Positions 1 through 8,386 are shown, counted from the stretch's first letter. The stretch: 35,654 nucleotides of DNA from Enterococcus sp. BWB1-3 (GCF_016745275.1 NZ_JADOEP010000031.1:1-35654); one strand, 5' to 3'. The notes: a model not told the origin generated them from the sequence alone. Numbers and translations: made by a program.

Positions 1-200
1 ATAAAAACGACTGAAAACACGAATGATATTGATTGCTGCTTGCGTGGGTCTTATAGTTAAACACGAACTCAGAGGTTCAAAACAGGTACGAAACAAGTAC
101 AAAAGAACTTTGAATAATATATATTATGTAAACTAAAAAAAATAAGGAAATTAGATACCGCTGTACTGGCTTGCTACCTGCAGTTTTTCGGCTCTATAAA

Positions 201-244
201 ACATGGGGCTGCCAAAAGTATTTTTACTTTCATCAGTCCCATGT
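201..244 (-). terminator. Hairpin terminator after the PIN-domain gene
   Basis: Arms ACATGGGGCTG (201-211) and CAGTCCCATGT (234-244) pair with one mismatch or wobble. A second small hairpin (AAAGTA/TACTTT) sits in the loop. Read on the minus strand, the stem is followed by TTTTAT. It lies just after the stop of the minus-strand gene ending at 271, so it most likely ends that transcript. The rest of 1-200 is AT-rich and I see no gene in it. Confidence 0.55.
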
Positions 245-270
245 TCATTTTTAGATAAAAAACATATTGT

Positions 271-843
271 TTATTGTAGCCTGTCTATACTCCCTTCATT
301 AAGATATGGTTTGACAAATTTATAAATATTCTTTCCCGGCTCTCCGTAAGTTTGGACAAGCTCGTTATGTATGTCCGATACTTTTTTATTTTTCCCTTTG
401 ACTATTTTAACGACATTCGCGAAGGATTTTTGATAAATACTAGGGAATTCTTGTTTAAATTTCTTTTCAAATTCAGTAAGTTCACTACTCTTTTGGGAAA
501 CTGACTCTCTTTTTATTTTGATAGTGATATTCATTTTTTTCCAAAAATTAACGACAAAATTATACCCACAATCATTACTAACAATCGTAAATTTTTGTTT
601 TTCTTTTGTTTCCTTTGCGATTAAGTAGCCCAAGTAGCTGCTTAACTGAAAGTCTAGTGCGTTTTGTCCAGAATTAACTTTAATAAGATACCAATCAGCT
701 GGTGCTATTGCTTCTAGTTGATCCAATGATATTTTCTGGCATTTATCTGTATAAAAAATATAAATTTTGTCTTGAACAGTAAGTTCTCCAATTAATTCAT
801 GGAAAGTCGCAGAGACGTTTTCAAAATCAATTAAATAGTTCAT
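271..843 (-). CDS. PIN-like (NYN/PIN superfamily) domain protein, putative RNase
   Basis: A 190-residue protein that opens with YLIDFENV, the beta-strand plus acidic residues (D6, E8) typical of PIN-like/NYN nuclease folds. NALDFQL at 61-67 carries D64 and IVSNDCGYN at 87-95 carries D91; together with D6 these would form the metal-binding acidic cluster. Residues 125-190 are a separate lysine-rich helical region of unknown role, possibly for RNA or partner binding. PIN-like proteins are usually metal-dependent ribonucleases, so RNA cleavage is the natural guess, but no substrate is indicated. The ribosome binding site is weak (GAGATGATT upstream of the ATG) and a TATACT-like -10 is at 890-895 on the minus strand. 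The gene stands alone with its own terminator, so no partner or antitoxin is evident. The fold assignment is fairly sure; the function is inference. Confidence 0.7.
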   Translation of the reverse strand: MNYLIDFENVSATFHELIGELTVQDKIYIFYTDKCQKISLDQLEAIAPADWYLIKVNSGQNALDFQLSSYLGYLIAKETKEKQKFTIVSNDCGYNFVVNFWKKMNITIKIKRESVSQKSSELTEFEKKFKQEFPSIYQKSFANVVKIVKGKNKKVSDIHNELVQTYGEPGKNIYKFVKPYLNEGSIDRLQ

Positions 844-1051
844 ATAAAATCATCTCATATAAAAAGTATGTTTTAAAAATAGCACTTTAAGTATATCATA
901 CAATTTCTAGAGATATTTCATATTTATATAGTTTTTATATCTTTTCTCGTTACATATATGTTCTTTGAAACTAGAATCCCTCTATAGTGAATTCAGAATT
1001 GCTGAAAAATAATGGCTTACAAGTAAAGTATTAAGACTGTGATAAAACTTC

Positions 1052-2482
1052 TCAATTAACTGGCACATATCCGCTTTCTTCAACAAGTCGTTGTCCTTGA
1101 TTGGTGAGCAGCCAATCCAATAATTTTTGTGTATTCTCATTGGCTGTTCCGGCAGTAATCCCATAGACCTCTACTGTAAATGGATAACTTCCGTCTTGAA
1201 TATTTTCTTTCGAAGGTTCGATTCCATCCACTGCCAGGAGCTTAATTCCTTTATCCGATTTCATATCTGTTGCATAAAAGCGGAATGAATAGCCGACTGC
1301 AGACGAATAGTTTCTATAAGCAGCAACTCCACTGATAATACTGCCCATTCCCGCAGCGTATTCTTCTTTCATCGGAGCAGGTAGTTCTTGTCCCTCCATT
1401 ACTTTTGTCAGCATAGTTGTCTGGCTGCCAGAATTTTCCGGACGTTGAAAAGCTAAGATTTTTTCGTTTAGTCCACCAATTTCTTTCCAGTTGGTTATTT
1501 TTTTCAAGTAAATATCCTGAATTTGACTCACAGAGAGCCCATCAATTGGATTCTCCTCATTTACAAAGAAAATAAAGGCTTCTTTAGCAATCGGTGTTAA
1601 TACTAGTTCTATCCCCTGCTCTTCTGCCAATCTCAAATGTTCTTTTGACGGCTGAGCGGCAAAAATAATGTCTGTTTCTCCGTTGATCAAACGAGTATAT
1701 GCTTCGCTTGTTTTAGAACATCTGACATAATCCCAGATGCTTTCTTTAATTATCCCACGATAGACAAATTCAGAAATGGCAGAATAAACAGGAAATGCTG
1801 CTGTAGCTCCATCTAGTTTGGGATAATCACTGTCTATAATCAGTTCAGGTTCTTCGGCAAGTCTGGCGATATCAGATTCTTCGTTGAATGGAGCATAATC
1901 ATAAATATTAATTTCATCAGATATTTGAGTTACTGTATAATCTTGTTCAAGAAAAATCGTCTTTTTCCTATAGCTTTGATAAAAAGGAAGTGCCAATAAC
2001 AGAGCTGCCATGAGAATCAATGAATATGCTGATCCTGTCCAGCGGCTTTTATTGCCCTTTTTCCAAGTGAAAATGGAGACCAGTACAACAACGATTGAAT
2101 AGGTAATGAGAATCATAAATGGAAAAAAAGAATAATCCCCTGCAAATGAAAAAAGAAAATTAGGGACTAAAAAGGGAAATGTTAAGAACATAGCATTACT
2201 GATGTAACTACTGTCATAGCTGTAGCCGCCAAGTACCAGTGAAACTGACCAGACTACTAAGTAATAGCCTGAAACTAGAAGAAATGGTAAATATTTTTGT
2301 GTAAAAGTTTCAGGAAACACTGTTTTTTCAGTAAACCTATACCAAAGAAATACCAACAAGGCTACTCCTGCTATCAATAAAATAGGGAAAAATATCCATA
2401 AAATGATACTGAGATCAATAATCAGCGGAGTGAGAATTCCTCCATATACCAAGACTTTCGTATAATATCTTTTATTTTCCAT
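1052..2482 (-). CDS. Membrane-anchored PstS-like substrate-binding protein
   Basis: The protein has 476 residues in two parts. Residues 11-170 hold about five hydrophobic segments (roughly 11-48, 64-85, 97-114, 119-139, 150-168). Residues from about 205 to the end form a periplasmic-binding-protein domain of the phosphate-binding (PstS-like) type. Supporting motifs are DGATAAFPVYSA near 224-235, INGETDIIFAA at 266-276 and RPENSGSQTTM at 347-357, which match the phosphate-contact loops of PstS. There is no lipobox; the multi-pass membrane part would anchor the binding domain outside the cell. No permease or ATPase gene is adjacent, so a sensing or scavenging role is as likely as transport. A TGAGGAA ribosome binding site precedes the ATG. 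The binding-protein fold is well supported, the ligand is not. Confidence 0.75.
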   Translation of the reverse strand: MENKRYYTKVLVYGGILTPLIIDLSIILWIFFPILLIAGVALLVFLWYRFTEKTVFPETFTQKYLPFLLVSGYYLVVWSVSLVLGGYSYDSSYISNAMFLTFPFLVPNFLFSFAGDYSFFPFMILITYSIVVVLVSIFTWKKGNKSRWTGSAYSLILMAALLLALPFYQSYRKKTIFLEQDYTVTQISDEINIYDYAPFNEESDIARLAEEPELIIDSDYPKLDGATAAFPVYSAISEFVYRGIIKESIWDYVRCSKTSEAYTRLINGETDIIFAAQPSKEHLRLAEEQGIELVLTPIAKEAFIFFVNEENPIDGLSVSQIQDIYLKKITNWKEIGGLNEKILAFQRPENSGSQTTMLTKVMEGQELPAPMKEEYAAGMGSIISGVAAYRNYSSAVGYSFRFYATDMKSDKGIKLLAVDGIEPSKENIQDGSYPFTVEVYGITAGTANENTQKLLDWLLTNQGQRLVEESGYVPVN

Positions 2483-2558
2483 TTTATATTCCTCACAATC
2501 AATTTCTTTTATTCAAGTATAATGGTTATTTTTTATCATTACCAGAGTAATTCAGCCT

Positions 2559-2610
2559 AAAAAAACTACTGCCTATTTGTCCAAGTTTCTCAGGGCAAAC
2601 AAACAGCAGT
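2559..2610 (-). terminator. Terminator of the MerR-family gene
   Basis: Read on the minus strand, an imperfect stem (ACTGCTGTTTG side at 2594-2610, CAGTAG side at 2566-2583) is followed by seven T residues (2559-2565). It sits directly after the stop at 2619. Confidence 0.65.
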
Positions 2611-2618
2611 CTTTCTAA

Positions 2619-3005
2619 TTATTCATCGAAATCTCGTAATTGATCTTCTGCAGGAGCCATATGCGTATGATAGTTATCAATTTTGAAATTTAAACGATCC
2701 AGTGCTTCCTGCAATATCTGTATTCGATTTTCCAGGATTTCTTTCTGATCATCCAAAAGGCTCAGCCTGGCAGGAACCGTTCTCTTCCCTTCTTTAAACA
2801 AGGTCAGATATTCTATGAGTGCTTCGATAGAAATGCCAGCATTGCGCATTTGTCTGCTGAAAAAAATCCAACGCAAGTCTTCATCATCAAATATTCTGAT
2901 CCCGACCTCACTTCTTTTAACTGGCGGAATCAGTCCAATTCGTTCGTAGTATCGAATGGTGTCTGCAGAAACACCTGTCGCCTCACTTGCTGCTTTAATG
3001 TTCAT
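2619..3005 (-). CDS. MerR family transcriptional regulator
   Basis: A 128-residue regulator with an N-terminal winged helix MerR domain: NIKAASEATGVSADTIRYYE, then IGLIPPVKRSEVGIRIF, the classic helix-turn-helix and wing. After it comes a long coiled-coil dimerisation helix (about 75-115). It has no cysteine pair typical of metal sensors, and it resembles the stress or drug-type MerR regulators of Lactobacillales. I take the start at the ATG at 3003-3005 because AAGGAGGAG lies 6 bases upstream; the longer frame to 3038 would overlap the preceding gene. It follows the phosphatase gene after 17 bases, so the two are probably one transcript. MerR proteins usually act on their own or a neighbouring promoter with a long spacer; none was identified with certainty here. 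Confidence 0.9.
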   Translation of the reverse strand: MNIKAASEATGVSADTIRYYERIGLIPPVKRSEVGIRIFDDEDLRWIFFSRQMRNAGISIEALIEYLTLFKEGKRTVPARLSLLDDQKEILENRIQILQEALDRLNFKIDNYHTHMAPAEDQLRDFDE

Positions 3006-3022
3006 AATGATCTCCTCCTTAT

Positions 3023-3589
3023 TTATATCGGACGACAAACTTCAACTAATTTGAATGACTCAGCCTCTGATTCATACTCATATTTCAAAATCATACAGTT
3101 AGGAAATCCCCCTTTCAATATTTCTGAAGGGTCCTGCCAATGACTTAAAAAGTGCAAGCAGGCACCTGCATGTGAAACAGCCAGTACATTTTGATGATCT
3201 CCTTTTCGCATAATATCCTGACAGGTTTTAACTAAACGTTTTCTCACTTGCTCTCTTGATTCCCCGCCATACTGAAGGAAGAAGGTACTCTTGTCTTCTG
3301 GATTTAAGTCTTCACTTTCTCCTTCAAATGTTCCAAAGTCCATCTCCTTTAATCCTTTTGTTCTAGTGTAATTCAGCTGATTATGTGTGACAATCTCCAG
3401 CGTATCGCATGCTCTTTCAGATGTAGAGCTGTAAGCATGATCGATTGTAATGCCATCAAAATAGCGACTGGCTTCCTCTGCCTGCTTAATTCCTTCTTCT
3501 GTTAATGGAGAGTCGCACGCTCCCTGTATTTTTCTTCTCACATTAAACAATGTTTGCCCATGCCTCATCATATAGAATGTTTTCTTCAA
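3023..3589 (-). CDS. Histidine phosphatase family protein (phosphoglycerate mutase-like)
   Basis: A member of the histidine phosphatase (RHG) superfamily, 188 residues. MMRHGQTLFN near the start carries the phospho-accepting His, the acid/base Glu lies in the MDFGTFEGE region, and the second catalytic His is in AVSHAGACLHF. Such proteins remove phosphate from small metabolites or act as mutases; the substrate cannot be read from the sequence. I place the start at TTG 3587-3589 because GGGAGGAA sits 7 bases upstream; the ATG at 3605-3607 would put that Shine-Dalgarno sequence inside the coding region and has none of its own. It lies directly upstream of the MerR regulator, probably in the same operon, so this could be a regulated phosphatase. 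Its promoter must lie in the 3608-3670 gap shared with the divergent small membrane gene. Confidence 0.88.
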   Translation of the reverse strand: MKKTFYMMRHGQTLFNVRRKIQGACDSPLTEEGIKQAEEASRYFDGITIDHAYSSTSERACDTLEIVTHNQLNYTRTKGLKEMDFGTFEGESEDLNPEDKSTFFLQYGGESREQVRKRLVKTCQDIMRKGDHQNVLAVSHAGACLHFLSHWQDPSEILKGGFPNCMILKYEYESEAESFKLVEVCRPI

Positions 3590-3665
3590 AAAATTTCCTC
3601 CCAACATTTTTTCTCATTGTTATCTATTTACAGTTTACTTCTTGAAGCTCACTCTAAGTCAATCA

Positions 3666-3694
3666 TTTAAATGTACGAATTTATAAGGTATAAT
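3666..3694 (+). promoter_or_regulatory. Promoter for the small membrane protein gene
   Basis: A perfect TATAAT -10 box is at 3689-3694. The -35 position at 3666-3671 (TTTAAA) is poor, with a 17-base spacer. It lies 26 bases before the ATG at 3721, which also has a strong AGGAGGAG ribosome binding site. Confidence 0.55.
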
Positions 3695-3720
3695 ACTTAT
3701 ACAGCTCAGGAGGAGATCAT

Positions 3721-3975
3721 ATGGGAAAAAAGATAAAACACTTTTCTTTTATTGGGATTTTTACAACCCTTTTTACAGTTCCTTTGGGCTATTTTCTTCA
3801 AACAATTCTATTTCCTATACAGGACTTAAATACTTTGTCAAAGGAAGAGCTACTAAAAACACAAAAAGAAGCTGCCCTAAATTATGATTTAGGTATTATA
3901 CTAATGAATATATCAGTAGTCCTTCTAATCATTTTTGTATTCATTTACTTGTTTTTGTATATAAAAAATAAGTAA
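3721..3975 (+). CDS. Small two-helix membrane protein, unknown function
   Basis: An 84-residue protein with two hydrophobic stretches, about 9-31 and 58-80. Between them is a charged segment (LSKEELLKTQKEAALNYD) that should lie on one side of the membrane, giving a hairpin topology. The lysine-rich N-terminus (MGKKIK) suggests both ends are cytoplasmic. A TATAAT box and a strong AGGAGG ribosome binding site upstream make it a convincing real gene. It is divergent from the phosphatase/MerR pair and convergent with the MutS2-like gene. I recognise no family; the shape fits small stress or signal membrane proteins, but nothing more can be said. Confidence 0.75.
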   Translation: MGKKIKHFSFIGIFTTLFTVPLGYFLQTILFPIQDLNTLSKEELLKTQKEAALNYDLGIILMNISVVLLIIFVFIYLFLYIKNK

Positions 3976-4022
3976 AAATATTTTTTATGATAAAGAAATT
4001 ACTCAAGAAAAATATTTTTACT
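3971..4022. terminator. AT-rich inverted repeat after the small membrane gene
   Basis: Perfect 15-base arms AGTAAAAATATTTTT (3971-3985) and AAAAATATTTTTACT (4008-4022) enclose a 22-base loop and overlap the stop codon of the gene before it. The stem is almost all A-T, so termination efficiency is uncertain. It lies between two convergent genes. The following 4023-4120 holds nothing recognisable. Confidence 0.45.
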
Positions 4023-4120
4023 CAGCAACCTACAAAAACCAAACCAACTTTGCAACAGCAATTAACAGTGATTTATTAGCTTATCAAGTTTTATTGTGAT
4101 GTTTAGACTATAGTTAATCT

Positions 4121-6025
4121 TTAAGATCTGTCGTCTCTTCGTTGTTTCATCTCTTTATCCAATTTCTTCTGTGCCTTCTTAGCTCCTCTGTCCAAATCTT
4201 TTCGCAGTTTGCGAGCAGCAAATGATTCAAAGAGCGAATCAAGATCATAGCCAGATGGATAAAGTTCATCTGCAGTACGAAGCAAGGTTAATCTTCTCAG
4301 AGGAACTTCAATCATTTCTTTGTCTACATAAACAAATCCATTGTACTCATTTTCTGTTTCAAAATACAGACCGATTTTCTGTGAATCATTCAAGCATACC
4401 CGATCACCTTTTGAAAATTCATAATTCGCAGCTTGGGTAACTGATTCAGTTTTTACCTTTGTGACAGAATGAAACGCTTGTTTGCTTCGATTATAAGAAC
4501 GATTTTTTAGATACTCGGTCGCCTGAGTTAGTACACGAGCATTTATCTTCATTTTTTCAGCAATCCAAAATGCATGACTCTCTCCTGTTTCTCCTAGTAA
4601 CAACTTATATTTAGGCGTTAATGTATCCGTTTCAAAGGCCATCCCTGCGGTAGTAAAGTCCTCATGCTGAAGAGCAAATTCTTTTATTTCTCCGAAATGG
4701 GTTGTTGCTATTACCAGGCTTCCTTTTCTATACATTTCTTCCATTAAAGCGATACCAAGTGCTGCTCCTTCATTAGGATCTGTCCCGCTTCCTATTTCAT
4801 CCAGAAGCACCAAGGTATGACGATTTACCTGTTTTAAAACATCAGACAGATTCTGCATATGACCAGAAAATGTACTTAAAGAATTTTCAAGACTCTGCTG
4901 ATCACCGATATCAATAAAAATATTATCGAATACAGCTATATCTGTCCCCTCTTCATTTGCGATCAAGATGCCAAACATCGTCATCAATGACACTAAAGCA
5001 ACAGTCTTCAAAACAATCGTTTTTCCTCCCGCATTCGCACCGGTAATAATTAATGCCCGGTTATCCACTCCCAAATCCAGCGTCAAAGGTATCGGATCTG
5101 TTAACAGCGGATGTGTCACATTCTTTAAAATGATTCGTTCTTCCTTATTAATCAGAGGCTTCTTTCCATTAATTGAACGACTGTATTTTCCTCTGGAGAA
5201 AATGATTTCCAGTTCAGTAACAACGTCCATACAATAACTGATTGTTTCCATTTGTTCGCCAATCAGACCTGTCAGATACGCCAGCAGCTGATATACTTCA
5301 CCTACTTCTGCTGCACGTTCCATAATCAGCAAATCATTGTATTTTCTGACAGTATCCGGCTCAATAAAAACGGTAGTTCCTTTTGAGGACTGATCAATAA
5401 TTGTACCGGACACCTGTTGCTTGAATTCGATTTTGACAGGTACAGTATAGCGTTCATCCTTCATCAGAATCAGACGATCCTGCAGCTTTTTCTGATTTTG
5501 CCCGTTAGCCATAAACTTACGCAATCGCTGATCTATTTCTTTTTCCAGTTTGGCAATTTGTGACCGAATACGTTTTAGTTCCTTCGAGCTTTCGCTATTC
5601 ACCCGGTTTCCTTGTATGAATTTATAGATAACGGAAGCAATATCTGAAAAGTCAGTCAAATCATTTGTGTAAGAATACAGGATTGGTGTCTGATATTGGT
5701 TTTTCTCAAATAGCTTGGCAATCAGCCGAAAACTTCTAAGGAAATCAGCATATTCAACCAGCTCCCCAGCTTCAAGAACCATTCCTTTATTAATTTGATT
5801 AGTCAGCTGTTCAATCCTGCTTAAGCCCATAAAAGGAACGTGCTGGCCGCTGGATAAAATAGTTACAGCTTCTTCTGTTTCATCCAGCCATCGTTGAACA
5901 GCAGCTTCTGAAGTAGACGGCTCTCTTTTATCTATCGTATTTTTAGCAAATTGACTAAAAGCATATTTTTTTAGTTCATCTTTTATTATATTAAATTGTA
6001 TAGCATTATAAATATTTTTATTCAT
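4121..6025 (-). CDS. MutS2-like ATPase lacking the Smr nuclease domain
   Basis: The 634-residue protein (from the ATG at 6023-6025) is related to MutS2. It has the clamp/lever helices in the middle, a Walker A GANAGGKT at 329-336, a Walker B LVLLDEIGSGTD at 405-416 and a TTHFGEIK motif beyond it. MutS2 proteins are typically about 780 residues and end in KOW and Smr domains; here the C-terminus is a short lysine-rich tail (RDDRS end) with no Smr HxDLHG-like motif. It therefore belongs to the MutS-like branch that binds DNA or nucleoprotein but probably cannot cut. The start is chosen because an AAAGGGATGG ribosome binding site lies upstream of the second ATG. Roles in recombination control or ribosome rescue are known for MutS2, but not shown for this branch. 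The family call is firm, the function open. Confidence 0.85.
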   Translation of the reverse strand: MNKNIYNAIQFNIIKDELKKYAFSQFAKNTIDKREPSTSEAAVQRWLDETEEAVTILSSGQHVPFMGLSRIEQLTNQINKGMVLEAGELVEYADFLRSFRLIAKLFEKNQYQTPILYSYTNDLTDFSDIASVIYKFIQGNRVNSESSKELKRIRSQIAKLEKEIDQRLRKFMANGQNQKKLQDRLILMKDERYTVPVKIEFKQQVSGTIIDQSSKGTTVFIEPDTVRKYNDLLIMERAAEVGEVYQLLAYLTGLIGEQMETISYCMDVVTELEIIFSRGKYSRSINGKKPLINKEERIILKNVTHPLLTDPIPLTLDLGVDNRALIITGANAGGKTIVLKTVALVSLMTMFGILIANEEGTDIAVFDNIFIDIGDQQSLENSLSTFSGHMQNLSDVLKQVNRHTLVLLDEIGSGTDPNEGAALGIALMEEMYRKGSLVIATTHFGEIKEFALQHEDFTTAGMAFETDTLTPKYKLLLGETGESHAFWIAEKMKINARVLTQATEYLKNRSYNRSKQAFHSVTKVKTESVTQAANYEFSKGDRVCLNDSQKIGLYFETENEYNGFVYVDKEMIEVPLRRLTLLRTADELYPSGYDLDSLFESFAARKLRKDLDRGAKKAQKKLDKEMKQRRDDRS

Positions 6026-6361
6026 GATATCCATCCCTTTCAGATAAGATACCTGACGATCAGTCAATAAAATTGTTCAAAAAAAGACGGTATGATTCTA
6101 CCGTCTGCATCATTCATAATTATAAATTCGACAGGTATCCATGCGCACAACAAATAAGCCTCATTTTTTACTTACTTGTTTATTAAGTTGCTTAATTAGA
6201 TACCTAGAACACTCACCAAAAGCCCTCGTTTCTTTTTCTGAACAATTTCATTCACATACACTATTATACTGAAATTAAGCGGAATTGCAACTAGGATTTT
6301 TCAGTAATATCCTCAGCTATCATTTCAGCTTTGGACTTCTCAATAATTACATTTTTTCCTG

Positions 6362-6646
6362 TTAAGATATACGCTGAGAAAATTCAATTTTTTTCGTAAT
6401 AAATTTCACTTTTGCAAAATTTGTAAATTGAAACCGCCATGCTAGTACTGCTTTTTTCTCGCTGTACGTTTTTGTAATCGTATTAAAAGCTTTATTTACT
6501 AGATCACCATTCAGCAGGATTGCCTGATCATTTAGAAAAAGTTCAAGCTCCTTTTCCAGTATAAGGGAGTAATTGCTGACTGCAGTATCTGATTTTAGTA
6601 TCTTACCGCAGCTGAAACACTTCTTCTGATGTTTCAGACAGTACAT
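6362..6646 (-). CDS. Small cysteine-containing protein, unknown, possibly frameshifted
   Basis: A 94-residue reading frame with cysteines at 3, 10 and 13 (CLKHQKKCFSC) that look like part of a zinc-binding site, followed by a mostly helical, lysine-rich region. There is no good ribosome binding site: GAGGAG lies 24 bases upstream of the ATG and an in-frame stop falls between. Near its end the sequence moves into another open frame running to 6291 (SAYILTGKNVIIEK then KAEMIAEDITEKS). This looks like a natural C-terminus, so a one-base deletion in the T run near 6378 may have truncated the gene. It could be a real small gene, a pseudogene, or chance. I recognise no family. Confidence 0.35.
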   Translation of the reverse strand: MYCLKHQKKCFSCGKILKSDTAVSNYSLILEKELELFLNDQAILLNGDLVNKAFNTITKTYSEKKAVLAWRFQFTNFAKVKFITKKIEFSQRIS

Positions 6647-6839
6647 TTCGAATATTCGTTAAAATAACTCCTCTCTTATACAGTTAATTTTTATTATGAA
6701 AGTGAATGCTCAGACTATCAAACGTAAAATAGAATAAGTCCCACTCTCAGAAAACTTTCATTTACTTAATTTCTTCTATGATTTCTTCAATATTTATACT
6801 ATAATTGCTAAACATGATTGGTTGAAAGGAGGATTGGTA

Positions 6840-7373
6840 ATGATTGATTGGAGTATCTTACTGAAAATTTTTGTGATTAATTTTGCTTACATCACATTAA
6901 ACACAATACGTTTCATGCTGACGATGAAGGGGTACAGAATCCTCGCGCCAATTGTGAGCATGGCTGAAATAACGATTTATGTCCTTGGACTCAGCTTGGT
7001 TTTAAATCGATTGGATGACCCCTTAAACCTGGTTGTCTATGCATTGGGCTATGCTGTCGGGATTAGTGTCGGGATTAAAATTGAGGACTATCTTGCCCTT
7101 GGCTACATTATGGTTACTGTTATTCTACCCTCCACAACGAAAGAGCTTAGTCTCCCTGAACAGCTGCGTGAACATGGTTATGGTGTTACAGAAAGTGCTG
7201 CGATGGGCAAAGATGGTGAGCGAATGGTACTGGAAATCCTTTCTCCTAGAAAAAATGAGCGGAAGCTGTATAAGCTGATCAATGAAATAGAACCACGGGC
7301 ATTTATGATCTCCTATGAACCAAAATATATTTCCGGTGGTTTCTGGACGAAAAAAATTAGAAAAAGAAACTGA
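6840..7373 (+). CDS. UPF0316/DUF2179 membrane protein (YebE-like)
   Basis: A 177-residue protein of the UPF0316 family. Three transmembrane helices (about 5-25, 35-55, 60-80) are followed by a cytoplasmic DUF2179 domain (about 95-170) with the conserved pattern GYGVTESAAMGKDGERMVLEI and a final EPKYISGGFW. DUF2179 domains in related YitT-type proteins bind small ligands or nucleotides; the role of this family is not established. The start is the ATG at 6840 because AAAGGAGG lies 7 bases upstream; the longer TTG start at 6822 overlaps that ribosome binding site. The gene stands alone on the plus strand with a strong terminator overlapping its stop codon. Confidence 0.85.
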   Translation: MIDWSILLKIFVINFAYITLNTIRFMLTMKGYRILAPIVSMAEITIYVLGLSLVLNRLDDPLNLVVYALGYAVGISVGIKIEDYLALGYIMVTVILPSTTKELSLPEQLREHGYGVTESAAMGKDGERMVLEILSPRKNERKLYKLINEIEPRAFMISYEPKYISGGFWTKKIRKRN

Positions 7374-7417
7374 AGGTTAGGCAGTCAAGTATACAAATAC
7401 TTGACTGCCTAACCTTC
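7372..7417. terminator. Strong bidirectional terminator, 21-bp perfect stem
   Basis: Arms at 7372-7392 and 7397-7417 pair perfectly around the 4-base loop ACAA. The left arm overlaps the stop codon of the UPF0316 gene. On the minus strand the stem is followed by TTTCTTTTTC, so it should also stop transcripts of the convergent DUF1803 gene. Confidence 0.85.
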
Positions 7418-7471
7418 TTATTTATATCTAAACTACTCATATTGATTTTAGTTTACATAATATTTTTATGG

Positions 7472-8386
7472 TTAATTGTATTTATAATAAGTCAGATAAT
7501 CCTGATTTTCTAAGTATAATTCCAAACAAGTCTGATAAAATAATCGTTTTTTCAATAGCCGTTGATTCTTATCTATAATTTGTTGAAATTTATCCGTATA
7601 AACACTTAAACTTACTGTCAGCGGAGGATTCTCCTCAGTTATAATCGGTACTTGAAGTACCCAACCGTCTTCTGTTCTTGTCAAATCATTTGTAACAACG
7701 AGTGACTCCAAGAATATATTTCTCTTGTCAGCAATTTTTCTCTTCTTTAAAACAGCACGAACGATTCGATAAGCTTGAGCTGCAAAATACTCACTGTCTA
7801 CATCTCCTATAAGCTCCTGTAAAGGCTGATACACGAAGGGTAAACCGTCTCCGCTTGTAACCGTCATGGTATCAAAATAAGCAGCAAGATTAAGCGGAAC
7901 AGCTTCTTTTTTGTGGACAGAAACAAATGTCAGTTGGCCATTTCCTGCTTCTACTCTTTCATAGAATGATGGGGAGGCAGTTTCGTTTATTCCGAAGAAA
8001 TAGTCTTCTTCGTTTGAGAAAAGAATCTCCCATAAAATATCTCCATAAAAACGTACTTGTTCAGCTGGTGTCTGGCTTTTTAAAGACTCTTTTAGCTGGC
8101 TTGCCAGTTCCAGTGGTTTTATTTGAAGCTCTGATTGTTGGAACAGAGGGAAATTTAGTGAGTACCGTCGTTCTTCTCGGTTAACTAATCCAAAGCGAAT
8201 CATTTCTTCCAGAAACTGTTCGAATTGCTTTTCATTGATAAATACTTTTTTTAATTCCCTGAGGATGATCTCTTCTCCTTGATGATCCAGTAAGTAAAGG
8301 CTGATTTTCTCAAAAAGAGGGTTCTTAACTAGCTTATCCAGTTTTTTCTGTTCTTTATTCTGATAATAATAGATTATTTTTGTCAT
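7472..8386 (-). CDS. DUF1803 domain-containing protein
   Basis: A soluble 304-residue protein matching the DUF1803 family of lactic acid bacteria, recognised from its N-terminus (TKIIYYYQNKEQKKLDKL) and from its place beside ppaC and pflA, an arrangement seen in streptococci and enterococci. The first 80 residues have a helical, winged-helix-like pattern (ILRELKKVFINEKQFEQFLEEM), and the middle and C-terminal parts are mixed alpha/beta. There are no catalytic motifs, signal peptide or membrane segments. It lies 90 bases after ppaC, behind a weak hairpin, so it may be partly co-transcribed. The function is unknown. The family call rests on memory of the gene neighbourhood as much as on motifs. 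Confidence 0.75.
   Translation of the reverse strand: MTKIIYYYQNKEQKKLDKLVKNPLFEKISLYLLDHQGEEIILRELKKVFINEKQFEQFLEEMIRFGLVNREERRYSLNFPLFQQSELQIKPLELASQLKESLKSQTPAEQVRFYGDILWEILFSNEEDYFFGINETASPSFYERVEAGNGQLTFVSVHKKEAVPLNLAAYFDTMTVTSGDGLPFVYQPLQELIGDVDSEYFAAQAYRIVRAVLKKRKIADKRNIFLESLVVTNDLTRTEDGWVLQVPIITEENPPLTVSLSVYTDKFQQIIDKNQRLLKKRLFYQTCLELYLENQDYLTYYKYN

Noticed and set aside
982-1164. 60-codon minus-strand frame overlapping the PstS-like gene
   Set aside because: It lies largely inside the well-supported gene in another frame and has no motif.
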